DNA of 6,408 nt from Bacteroidales bacterium (GTDB lineage: Bacteria; Bacteroidota; Bacteroidia; Bacteroidales; VadinHA17), in the NCBI GenBank assembly GCA_003155705.1, contig PMEC01000065.1:10018-16425 (forward strand). Direction: 5' to 3'. The position numbers were made by a program, and so were the translations under genes. Below are positions 1 through 5,850 of this stretch, piece by piece. Within the stretch, counting starts at the first letter, position 1, and each line of letters begins with the position of its first letter. The notes beneath the pieces were generated by a model. That model was not told the origin of the DNA. It saw only the letters and a program-made list of their open reading frames with translations, and did no database searches.

Positions 1-1542
1 GCATATGAAAAGCGCGGTATTGCGGTTAACTCTCCTGAATGGCAACCAAAAGAATGTATTCAATGTAACCAATGTTCCTATGTTTGTCCTCACGCAGCAA
101 TCCGTCCATTCCTTCTCACGGAAGAAGAGGCAAAGAATGCTCCCGCAGGAACACAATTCCTTCAGGGTATTCCCAAAACATTAGGTGCATACAAATTCAG
201 AATCCAGCTTAGTGTATATGACTGTACCGGTTGCGGTAACTGTGCTGATGTATGTCCTTCAAAGAATAAAGCGCTCATAATGAAGCCTTTCGAAACTCAG
301 CTTGTCGAAGCTGAGAGGTGGACATATATGCATGAAAAAGTTGGGTACAAAGATACTGTTGTTGACAAATTTGTAAATGTCAAAAACAGCCAGTTCTCAC
401 AACCGCTGTTCGAGTTTTCCGGAGCGTGCGCAGGTTGTGGAGAGACTCCGTATATAAAGGCTGTCACTCAACTATTCGGTGATAGGATGATCATTTCAAA
501 TGCAACCGGTTGTTCCTCAATTTATGGTGGATCAGCTCCTTGTACACCCTACACCGTCAATAAAAAGGGACATGGTCCTGCCTGGGCTAACTCCCTTTTT
601 GAAGATAATGCTGAATATGGCCTCGGCCTTTCGCTTGGAGCAAATAAGCTCAGGGACCGAATCGCTCTCAGAATGAATGATGCCGTTTCAAAAAATACGG
701 TGACTGGTGAGACAAAAGCTGCCTTCGAAGAATGGCTAAGTGTAAAAGATAAAGCAGAACCTTCAAGACTCGCTTCAGAAAAGGTGATTGCAGCATGCGA
801 AAAAGAAAAGTCAGAAGTTGCAAAAGAGATACTCAGCCTTAAACAATACCTTGTAAAGAAATCCCACTGGATATTCGGCGGTGATGGTTGGGCTTATGAT
901 ATCGGGTTCGGTGGACTCGACCATGTGATAGCTTCGGGAGAAGATGTAAATATTCTGGTACTCGACACCGAAGTTTATTCAAATACAGGAGGTCAGGCAT
1001 CAAAATCCACACCGGCTGGTGCAGTTGCAAAATTTGCCGCTTCAGGTAAAAAGATACGCAAAAAAGATCTTGGCCAAATGGCAATGAGTTATGGATATGT
1101 ATATGTAGCTCAGGTAGCTATGGGAGCAAGCAATTCCCAGTATCTGAAAGCTATTAAAGAAGCTGAAGCTTATCCGGGACCATCGCTCGTTATTTGTTAT
1201 TCACCCTGCATAAATCATGGTCTGAGAGATGGCATGGGTAAGAGTCAGGAACAGATGGATCTTGCTGTTAAGGCAGGTTACTGGCATTTGTACCGGTACA
1301 ACCCTATGCTTGAAGCTGAAGGAAAGAATCCTTTCACACTCGATTCGAAAGAACCCGACTGGACAAAATTTCAGGATTTCCTTGGATCAGAGGTCCGTTA
1401 TACTTCATTGCAAAAATCATTCCCAAAGGAAGCTGAAGTTCTTTTTAAAGCTGCTGAAGAGAATGCAAAATGGAGATATAAAGCTTACCAGAGGCTTGCG
1501 GCGATGGTGTTCGCACCGCAGGAAACGGTAACACAACAATAA
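1..1542 (+). CDS. nifJ: Pyruvate:ferredoxin (flavodoxin) oxidoreductase, C-terminal part (5' end outside window)
   Basis: This enzyme oxidatively decarboxylates pyruvate with CoA to acetyl-CoA and CO2 in the cytoplasm, passing electrons to ferredoxin or flavodoxin. The frame is open from base 1, so 513 residues of a protein usually near 1,170-1,200 are seen; the ATG at 280 is internal. Window residues 19-29 and 75-85 are two CxxCxxCxxxC motifs, the ligands of the two ferredoxin-type 4Fe-4S clusters. The thiamine-diphosphate domain follows: CxxC at C143/C146, C171 and distal C403 (in PCINHG) match the spacing of the proximal-cluster ligands. GDGWAYDIG (294-302) and the later DTEVYSNTGGQ form the TPP/Mg site. 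The C-terminus ends about 110 residues after PCINHG, so I see no long C-terminal extension like that of Desulfovibrio africanus PFOR. The gene ends with a double stop (TAATAA) and a terminator 18 nt later. It is intact as far as visible. Confidence 0.97.
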   Translation, partial: AYEKRGIAVNSPEWQPKECIQCNQCSYVCPHAAIRPFLLTEEEAKNAPAGTQFLQGIPKTLGAYKFRIQLSVYDCTGCGNCADVCPSKNKALIMKPFETQLVEAERWTYMHEKVGYKDTVVDKFVNVKNSQFSQPLFEFSGACAGCGETPYIKAVTQLFGDRMIISNATGCSSIYGGSAPCTPYTVNKKGHGPAWANSLFEDNAEYGLGLSLGANKLRDRIALRMNDAVSKNTVTGETKAAFEEWLSVKDKAEPSRLASEKVIAACEKEKSEVAKEILSLKQYLVKKSHWIFGGDGWAYDIGFGGLDHVIASGEDVNILVLDTEVYSNTGGQASKSTPAGAVAKFAASGKKIRKKDLGQMAMSYGYVYVAQVAMGASNSQYLKAIKEAEAYPGPSLVICYSPCINHGLRDGMGKSQEQMDLAVKAGYWHLYRYNPMLEAEGKNPFTLDSKEPDWTKFQDFLGSEVRYTSLQKSFPKEAEVLFKAAEENAKWRYKAYQRLAAMVFAPQETVTQQ

Positions 1543-1560
1543 TAAGGCATTAGAAAAAGT

Positions 1561-1587
1561 AAGCCATCTGTAAGGGTGGCTTTTTTT
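1561..1587 (+). terminator. Rho-independent terminator of nifJ
   Basis: AAGCCATC (1561-1568) pairs with GGTGGCTT (1575-1582), giving 8 bp with one G-U pair. The loop is 6 nt (TGTAAG), and a run of seven T spans 1581-1587. It starts 18 nt after the nifJ stop and should end that transcript before the repeat cluster downstream. Confidence 0.88.
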
Positions 1588-1635
1588 ATCTTAAATGAAA
1601 TCAAACTTTATTCTTAACTTATTGATTTTTAATTA

Positions 1636-1716
1636 CACAGAGATCCACAGAGAAGTCACAGAGTTGCACAGAGTTCTTCTTTGTGACTCTCTGTGCCTGC
1701 TCGGTGTCACTCTGTG
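1636..1716. repeat. Mirror-symmetric CACAGAG / CTCTGTG repeat cluster (imperfect inverted repeat)
   Basis: Four CACAGAG units start at 1636, 1646, 1657 and 1667 (steps 10, 11, 10). After a 5-nt centre (TTCTT, 1674-1678) come four reverse-complement units at 1679 (CTTTGTG), 1689 (CTCTGTG), 1700 (CTCGGTG) and 1710 (CTCTGTG), again with steps 10, 11, 10. The two 38-nt arms match at 28 positions, and 8 of the 10 mismatches lie between or at the edge of the heptamers or are single substitutions in the degenerate units. The unit step is close to one DNA helical turn. The cluster sits between the nifJ terminator and the ruvX promoter element. CACAGAG-rich intergenic repeats are, from memory, common in Bacteroidota and other environmental genomes; their function is not known to me. 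Confidence 0.85.
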
Positions 1717-1741
1717 AAATAATTTTTTTAATTTTTATTCG

Positions 1742-1749
1742 TATTTTTG
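1742..1749 (+). promoter_or_regulatory. Bacteroidota-type -7 promoter element for ruvX-def
   Basis: TATTTTTG fits the Bacteroidota primary-sigma -7 consensus TAnnTTTG. Transcription would start near 1754, about 12 nt before the ruvX ATG at 1766. No TTTG is present at the -33 position (19 nt upstream reads ATAA), so the call rests on the -7 element and its position downstream of a terminator and upstream of the first gene of a unit. Confidence 0.5.
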
Positions 1750-1765
1750 TGCCTTGTTAAAAAAT

Positions 1766-2206
1766 ATGGGCAGGATACTCGCATTCGACTACGGCAAAAA
1801 AAGAATAGGTCTGGCAGTTACGGATCAGATGCAGATAATTGCATCGCCTCTTACCACAATTAGTCCTTCTGAGATAGAAAAATTTCTTCTGGATTATCTG
1901 AAAAAGGAAATTGTTGATGAATTTGTTGTTGGCTATCCTGTGCAAATGAACAATAAACCCAGTGATTCTGTTAAATACATTGATCCCTTCCTTAACAGAC
2001 TTAAAAAGCTATTTCCTGATAAACCTTTGCATCTTGCAGATGAAAGATTCACATCAAAAATAGCTTTGCAGACAATTATTGAAGGTGGTGTAAAGAAGAA
2101 AGACCGAAGTGATAAATCACTTGCAGATAAAATTAGCGCTTCATTAATCCTTCAATCTTATCTTGAAAAAAGAAATTTCCAGAAGGGAAAAGAAAACAAA
2201 AAATGA
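1766..2206 (+). CDS. ruvX: Putative pre-16S rRNA nuclease / Holliday junction resolvase-like RuvX (YqgF)
   Basis: RuvX/YqgF has an RNase H-like fold. In E. coli the family is linked to maturation of the 16S rRNA 5' end, and it was also proposed as a Holliday-junction resolvase; it acts in the cytoplasm. The 146-residue product has the usual family length. Visible motifs are FDYGKKRIGLAV near the N-terminus (catalytic D8), VVGYPVQM (residues 54-61; family VVGLPxxM), ADERFTS (91-97) and DKISASLILQSYL (121-133), whose D121 fits the last catalytic aspartate. An in-frame TTG at 1754 would add four residues (MLKN), but it coincides with the predicted transcription start, and family proteins begin just before the RILAFDYG strand, so ATG 1766 is chosen. 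There is no Shine-Dalgarno site, as is usual for Bacteroidota. The stop overlaps the def start (ATGA), indicating translational coupling. Confidence 0.93.
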   Translation: MGRILAFDYGKKRIGLAVTDQMQIIASPLTTISPSEIEKFLLDYLKKEIVDEFVVGYPVQMNNKPSDSVKYIDPFLNRLKKLFPDKPLHLADERFTSKIALQTIIEGGVKKKDRSDKSLADKISASLILQSYLEKRNFQKGKENKK

Positions 2207-2769
2207 CATATCCTATAGTTGTTTACGGTCATAGCGTTTTAAAGAAGGTTGCAGCAGATATAGAAAAAGAACATCCAGCGCTGCAAAAACTTATTGAAGA
2301 CCTCTTTGATACAATGTATCATTCTGAGGGTCTGGGTCTTGCTGCACCCCAGATTGGAAAATCCATCAGAGTTTTCGTTATTGACGGTACTCCGGTTGCT
2401 GAAGATGAACCGGAGCTTGCAGGCTTCAAAAAAGCTTTCGTAAACGCCCACATTGTTGAAAAATGTGGTGATCAGGTGCCCATGAATGAAGGATGCCTTA
2501 GCATACCCCATCTTCGTGAAGAGGTAAAAAGAGAATCTCATATCCGCATCAAGTATTATGACGAAAACTGGGAATATCACGATGAGGTTTTTGATGGCTA
2601 CAAAGCAAGAATCATCCAGCACGAATATGATCATCTCGACGGCATCCTGTTTGTGGACAGAATAAATCCTCTCAGGAAAAGACTCCTAAAAGGGAAACTC
2701 ACCGATATCAGCAAAGGAAAATTTGAAGCCGACTATAAGACAATCCTGCCAGGACAGAAGATAAAATAG
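2203..2769 (+). CDS. def: Peptide deformylase
   Basis: Def removes the formyl group from the initiator methionine of nascent proteins at the ribosome exit, using a metal ion (usually Fe2+). All three family motifs are present in the 188-residue product: GLGLAAPQIG (43-52), EGCLSIP (96-102; metal ligand C98) and QHEYDHLDG (139-147; metal ligands H140 and H144, catalytic E141). Length is normal and no key residue is missing. The start ATG overlaps the ruvX TGA by 4 nt, so the two genes are very probably cotranscribed and translationally coupled; ruvX-def adjacency is, as I recall, common in Bacteroidota. The TAG stop (2767-2769) forms the first three bases of a repeat that is also found at 5577, so the gene end and the repeat boundary coincide. 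Confidence 0.97.
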   Translation: MTYPIVVYGHSVLKKVAADIEKEHPALQKLIEDLFDTMYHSEGLGLAAPQIGKSIRVFVIDGTPVAEDEPELAGFKKAFVNAHIVEKCGDQVPMNEGCLSIPHLREEVKRESHIRIKYYDENWEYHDEVFDGYKARIIQHEYDHLDGILFVDRINPLRKRLLKGKLTDISKGKFEADYKTILPGQKIK

Positions 2770-2796
2770 TTTGGAGTACCTGGAATACCTTGAGTA
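2767..2796 (+). repeat. Single-arm copy of the AGTTTGGAGTRCCT repeat family
   Basis: TAGTTTGGAGTACCT (2767-2781) matches TAGTTTGGAGTGCCT at 5577-5591 at 14 of 15 positions. It continues with degenerate units (GGAATACCT, TGAGTA) in a similar 7/9-nt rhythm. No inverted partner follows here, unlike the 5577-5668 copy. The first three bases are the def stop codon. Confidence 0.6.
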
Positions 2797-2802
2797 TCGC
2801 AA

Positions 2803-2851
2803 TTTTTTCTTTTATCTTTTTACTTTTATCTTTTATCTTCCTACCTTTATA
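2803..2851 (+). repeat. Heptanucleotide tandem array, TTTTATC type
   Basis: Seven consecutive 7-mers lie in strict register with no indel: TTTTTTC, TTTTATC, TTTTTAC, TTTTATC, TTTTATC, TTCCTAC and CTTTATA. The strand is almost purely pyrimidine apart from A at unit position 5 or 6 (also position 7 in the last unit). The array lies in the def-comEC gap, ending 21 nt before the comEC start. It is T-rich, but no hairpin precedes it, so I do not call it a terminator. Confidence 0.75.
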
Positions 2852-2872
2852 TAGTCTCAAAAGCTGCAGACT

Positions 2873-4882
2873 GTGCTTTTTAAAGAAATTCCATTTCTGA
2901 GAATTATTATACCCCTGTGTCTTGGTATAATATCCGGAATGCTATTTGCACCCGGAAGAGCTGCAGTTATAATACTGATTGTCATCATTATTGCCGGTTT
3001 CTCTTTCTCATTGTTCTATAATATACGTCCTGAAAATCCTGTTTTCGGGATAGTAATCTTTATAGCATTCTTTGCGTGCGGACTTGTACTTATTAATAAT
3101 GAAAAGAATGGTATTTCCAGGTTAGAATCTGAACCTACAACATTCCTCTCCACTATTTCTGACTTTCCTTTTGAAAAGGAAAGTACTTATATGGTAACAA
3201 TTGACCTCAACAAAGTCATTTCAGGCGGAATTAAGAGAAGTGTAACAGGAACTGTTTTGCTGTACCATAGAAAAGATTCAATTATAAAAAAAATGCTCCC
3301 TGGTGACATTCTGCTCATTAAGTGTACACCTCTGGAAATAGAAAACAAGGGAAACCCATATGAGTTTGACTATAAATCATTTATGGCATCAAAAGGCATT
3401 AAATATTATGCCTTCACAGGAAAAAATAATATTATTGGTTTCACCTCTCCAAAACACAGAAATTTAAAATATTCAGCTCTGATTATAAGGGAGAGAATAA
3501 TTAAAATGTATGAGAATCGTGGAGTAAGAGGAAAAAGATTAGCACTGGTTTCAGCTATCACACTCGGACAAAAGAACCGGTTGGACCCGGAAGTAAAACA
3601 AATTTTTATCAACGCTGGAATCATGCATATTATGGCAGTTTCGGGGTTGCACGCGGTTGTTCTGAGCCTATTTATTTTTAATATGCTTTTTTTCATGAAA
3701 GGAAAATTCAATACTCTCAGAATAATAATTACCATTTTGATTCTCTGGGCATTTGCATTTGTGACCGGCTTAACTCCCTCTGTTCTAAGAGCAACACTCA
3801 TGTTCTCATTTCTCCAGGCAGGCAATCTGATGAACCGAAGAGTTAATGGCATTAACTCGGTGTTAGCATCCGCATTCGTCCTGATAATATTACAACCTTC
3901 GGTTATAACAGATGCAGGTTTCCTTCTTTCTTATGCAGCAGTTATCTATATCATAGGCTTTTACAAGGATATATATCTCAAACTTCATTTCAAAAAATGG
4001 CTTCCTGACAAGATTTGGCAATCGGTTGCTATCACGATTGTTGCGCAGGCTGGAACATTTCCACTGACAATAATGCTATTCAACCGATTTCCAGTATATT
4101 TTATGCTGACTAACGTAATTATTGTACCACTTTCTAATCTCCTGATAATCTTAGGATGTACTCTTCCATTGACATATGTTATCATTCCTGTTTCGGAATT
4201 CCTTGCAACAATACTGGACCGATTAACCGGACTGACTGAATTTCTAACTGCCACAGCTGCCTCATTACCATATTCAACAATTGACAGAATCGGTATGACT
4301 ATATTTGAATGCATTTTGTTGACAATTGCCATTTCGCTCCTGATAACTTTCCTGTTAAAAAAACATCCATTCAGCATAAAATACCCCATTGTCGCTTTCA
4401 TCATATTTGCCATTGCAGTGAATAGCAAGAAAATAAACAATGCAAAAACTAACGAGCTGATCGTATATAACAATCCTTCCTTTCCAACAACCGGAATAAG
4501 AACTGGAAATACCCTGAATCTTTTAACAAAGAATGATTCAGTTCCAGGTGAAGTTCTAAGACATGCTGCTACAAAGGGTCTGAAAATCAGGCTTATTAAT
4601 TATCTAGGCAAGCCAAAGTCATTCATTGTCGGAAAGAAAAACATATTAATAACAGATTCATTAAGATCGCGATGGTTAAGAGATAATCATTTTAATATTG
4701 TCGTTCTGACAGGGGAAAGACCTTTTATAGAAAAGAATATCTCCCCTCAATCCTTACCTGAAAACATTATCATATCTTCAGGAACTGCCCCGGGTTTCAA
4801 ATTCCCGTTTTCATCTGATCAAATGACAAACAAGACGGTCAGGTTTGTAAGAAAATCCGGAGCATTTACCAGCAGTCTTTAA
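2873..4882 (+). CDS. comEC: ComEC/Rec2-family competence protein, DNA-uptake channel, without an intact metallo-beta-lactamase domain
   Basis: ComEC is the inner-membrane channel that brings single-stranded DNA into naturally competent cells. The 669-residue product begins with hydrophobic segments (about 8-48 and 57-75). A DUF4131-like region follows, with the typical NPYEFDYKSFMASKGI (161-176). The polytopic Competence domain (about 220-500) includes IMHIMAVSGLHAVV (250-263), TDAGFLLSYAAV (346-357) and NVIIVPLSNLLI (414-425). The tail (about 525-669) is where other ComEC proteins carry a metallo-beta-lactamase nuclease. Here it keeps only traces of that fold (NIVVLTGERPF at 608-618, VRKSGAF at 659-665) and no HxHxDH metal site. 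The GTG start at 2873 is the first plausible one after an in-frame stop at 2852, and the N-terminus LFKEIPFLRIIIP looks native; ATG 2939 would cut into the first membrane segment. The gene is probably transcribed from the ruvX-def unit across a 103-nt gap, as no separate promoter is evident. Confidence 0.93.
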   Translation: MLFKEIPFLRIIIPLCLGIISGMLFAPGRAAVIILIVIIIAGFSFSLFYNIRPENPVFGIVIFIAFFACGLVLINNEKNGISRLESEPTTFLSTISDFPFEKESTYMVTIDLNKVISGGIKRSVTGTVLLYHRKDSIIKKMLPGDILLIKCTPLEIENKGNPYEFDYKSFMASKGIKYYAFTGKNNIIGFTSPKHRNLKYSALIIRERIIKMYENRGVRGKRLALVSAITLGQKNRLDPEVKQIFINAGIMHIMAVSGLHAVVLSLFIFNMLFFMKGKFNTLRIIITILILWAFAFVTGLTPSVLRATLMFSFLQAGNLMNRRVNGINSVLASAFVLIILQPSVITDAGFLLSYAAVIYIIGFYKDIYLKLHFKKWLPDKIWQSVAITIVAQAGTFPLTIMLFNRFPVYFMLTNVIIVPLSNLLIILGCTLPLTYVIIPVSEFLATILDRLTGLTEFLTATAASLPYSTIDRIGMTIFECILLTIAISLLITFLLKKHPFSIKYPIVAFIIFAIAVNSKKINNAKTNELIVYNNPSFPTTGIRTGNTLNLLTKNDSVPGEVLRHAATKGLKIRLINYLGKPKSFIVGKKNILITDSLRSRWLRDNHFNIVVLTGERPFIEKNISPQSLPENIIISSGTAPGFKFPFSSDQMTNKTVRFVRKSGAFTSSL

Positions 4883-4927
4883 GCTCCAGTAAGTTATTGT
4901 CAGAAAAAGATTGAAGTAAGGCTATTT

Positions 4928-5542
4928 TTAATTCTCAAGTTCACCGAGGCCCTGCCTGATAATTACACATTCCTCACCAGTACAGTCAACAATCGTTGAT
5001 GCCTCATTCCTGCCAAATCCTCCGTCAATAACAACATCGGCAAAGTCGCGGTATTTTTCATAAATAAGTTCAGGGTCGGTAGTATACTCTATCACTTCAT
5101 CCTGATCATGAATTGATGTCGTGATTATCGGAGTTCCAAGTTCACGTACAAGTTCAAGAACAATACTATTGTTCGGAATCCTGATTCCCACGGTTTTCTT
5201 TTTATTCCTGAATAACTTGGGAATCTGACTATTTGCCTGTACAATAAATGTAAATGGACCCGGCAGGTTTCTTTTAAGAAGCTTGAAGATATTGTTGTCG
5301 TGAATAATAGTGTATTCCGAAAGCTGGCTCATATCGTGAAAGATGATTGAAAGATCGGGGTTAAGGGGATTAAGACCTTTAAACCTTGCTATTTTTTCAA
5401 TTGCTTTAGCAGCTTTAATACTGCAACCCATTGCATAAACCGTATCTGTCGGATAAATAATAATCCCTCCCTGTTCCAGAACATCAGCTACTTTTCTGAT
5501 CTGCAAATGGTTAGGATTCTCAGGATAGATGCGGATGAGCAT
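4928..5542 (-). CDS. YciO/TsaC/Sua5-family protein (L-threonylcarbamoyladenylate synthase-like)
   Basis: Sua5/TsaC enzymes make threonylcarbamoyl-AMP from threonine, bicarbonate and ATP, the first step of the t6A37 tRNA modification. The 204-residue product is a single YrdC-type domain without the Sua5 C-terminal domain. Visible motifs are GGIIIYPTDTVYAMGC (25-40), LPGPFTFI (93-100), KKKTVGIRIPNN (114-125), TTSIHD (141-146), EASTIVDCT (180-188) and IIRQGLG (194-200). By eye it resembles E. coli YciO more than TsaC: the opening IYPENP and the KTVGIRIP region are close to YciO. Of the TsaC signature residues K/R (KxR) and S/N (SxN), only K55 and S143 are kept, with L57 and H145 in the other places. 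The synthase activity is therefore uncertain, although automatic pipelines would probably name it threonylcarbamoyladenylate synthase. The start ATG has no Shine-Dalgarno site. It is convergent with comEC across a 45-nt gap with no clear terminator. Confidence 0.88.
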   Translation of the reverse strand: MLIRIYPENPNHLQIRKVADVLEQGGIIIYPTDTVYAMGCSIKAAKAIEKIARFKGLNPLNPDLSIIFHDMSQLSEYTIIHDNNIFKLLKRNLPGPFTFIVQANSQIPKLFRNKKKTVGIRIPNNSIVLELVRELGTPIITTSIHDQDEVIEYTTDPELIYEKYRDFADVVIDGGFGRNEASTIVDCTGEECVIIRQGLGELEN

Positions 5543-5559
5543 GGTGACAAAAATATTGG

Positions 5560-5567
5560 CAAAGCTA
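5560..5567 (-). promoter_or_regulatory. Possible -7 promoter element for the YciO/TsaC-family gene
   Basis: Read on the minus strand this is TAGCTTTG, an exact fit to TAnnTTTG, placing a start about 10 nt before the ATG. A second match (TATTTTTG, 5548-5555) lies too close to the ATG to be used easily. No -33 TTTG is present; that position falls inside the inverted-repeat cluster. Read-through from ffs is an alternative. Confidence 0.3.
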
Positions 5568-5576
5568 ATAAAAAAG

Positions 5577-5668
5577 TAGTTTGGAGTGCCTAGAGTTTGG
5601 AGTACTTAGAGTTTACCCTATAATAACTTTAAATACTCTAGGCACTTTAGGCACTCTAAGTACTAAAC
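5577..5668. repeat. Inverted-repeat cluster built from AGTRCYTAGAGT units
   Basis: The left arm holds AGTGCCTAGAGT (5585-5596) and AGTACTTAGAGT (5601-5612). The right arm holds their reverse complements ACTCTAGGCACT (5635-5646) and ACTCTAAGTACT (5653-5664). The arms end in GTTT and AAAC. The centre is 22 nt (5613-5634), AT-rich. Each outer and inner pairing has 10 Watson-Crick pairs, one G-U and one A-C mismatch. The AGT triplets in the left arm are spaced 7, 9, 7, 9 nt. The cluster begins directly after the SRP RNA 3' end on the minus strand and ends 35 nt before the YciO/TsaC-family ATG. Confidence 0.85.
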
Positions 5669-5673
5669 AAAAA

Positions 5674-5770
5674 GGGTAAGCTACTTATATCGCACCGCTA
5701 CAACCGCCTACCCTTGCTACCTTCCGGTCCTGGGGGAGTTCAGCAGGAGCTGGCCGTATAAGACTTACCC
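5674..5770 (-). ncRNA. ffs: Signal recognition particle RNA, small bacterial type (4.5S)
   Basis: This is the RNA core of the bacterial SRP. It binds Ffh and takes ribosomes making membrane proteins to the receptor FtsY. On the minus strand the conserved apical domain is plain: GGAA tetraloop (5722-5725) closed by ACC/GGT, flanked by the CAGGA and TAGCA internal-loop strands that form the Ffh-binding site. The ends close the rod: GGGTAAG (5770-5764) pairs perfectly with CTTACCC (5680-5674), and CTTATA (5762-5757) pairs with TATAAG (5689-5684). The 97-nt length fits the small SRP RNA without an Alu domain. The 3' end is followed by five T, so the terminal helix plus T run may help end transcription. 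The ends were set from this helix and from the promoter just upstream, with an uncertainty of a few bases. Confidence 0.95.
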
Positions 5771-5774
5771 GGTA

Positions 5775-5805
5775 CAAAAATACGATTTTTTGCAGAGCCG
5801 GCAAA
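5775..5805 (-). promoter_or_regulatory. ffs: Bacteroidota-type promoter of ffs
   Basis: On the minus strand, -33 TTTG (5805-5802) and -7 TATTTTTG (5782-5775, an exact fit to TAnnTTTG) are separated by exactly 19 nt, the expected spacing for the Bacteroidota primary sigma factor. The SRP RNA begins 5 nt downstream, at about 5770. This is the best promoter in the window. Confidence 0.8.
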
Positions 5806-5842
5806 ATTAAAACTGATATAATGACATTTGAAGATAATTTTC

Positions 5843-5850
5843 TATATTTG
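5843..5850 (+). promoter_or_regulatory. Bacteroidota-type -7 element for the DUF4199-type gene
   Basis: TATATTTG fits TAnnTTTG. Transcription would start near 5855, leaving a short A-rich leader of about 19 nt before ATG 5874. The -33 position (19 nt upstream) reads AATG rather than TTTG, so it is weaker than the divergent ffs promoter, whose -33 element lies about 40 bp away. Confidence 0.5.

Noticed and set aside
839..1084. Open frame antisense to nifJ (81 codons)
   Set aside because: It lies opposite the conserved TPP-binding region of PFOR, has no recognisable domain and is explained by the codon pattern of the sense gene.
1229..1531. Second + strand open frame inside nifJ (100 codons)
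   Set aside because: Its product is rich in R, K, L and S with no motif, and it overlaps the well-conserved PFOR C-terminus in another frame.
1636..1716. CRISPR array or small mobile element
   Set aside because: The units are 7 bp with 3-4-bp spacers and switch orientation at the centre, unlike CRISPR repeats and spacers. No target-site duplication or transposase is seen.
2239..2634. Open frame antisense to def (131 codons)
   Set aside because: It overlaps all three deformylase motifs and its product is low-information and F/I-rich, typical of an antisense shadow in AT-rich DNA.
2803..2851. Intrinsic terminator after def
   Set aside because: The tract is T-rich, but no GC-rich hairpin precedes it and comEC follows on the same strand.
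3406..4473. Two long open frames antisense to comEC (148 and 162 codons)
   Set aside because: The reverse complements of membrane-segment codons give apparent hydrophobic or basic peptides. Neither has a domain or start context, and comEC motifs run through both regions.
4883..4927. Bidirectional terminator between comEC and the convergent gene
   Set aside because: I could find no stable inverted repeat in these 45 bases, only a T-rich stretch at 4924-4929.
5674..5770. tRNA, riboswitch or terminator hairpin
   Set aside because: The GGAA tetraloop with the Ffh-binding internal loop and the paired ends identify it as SRP RNA; no tRNA arms are present.
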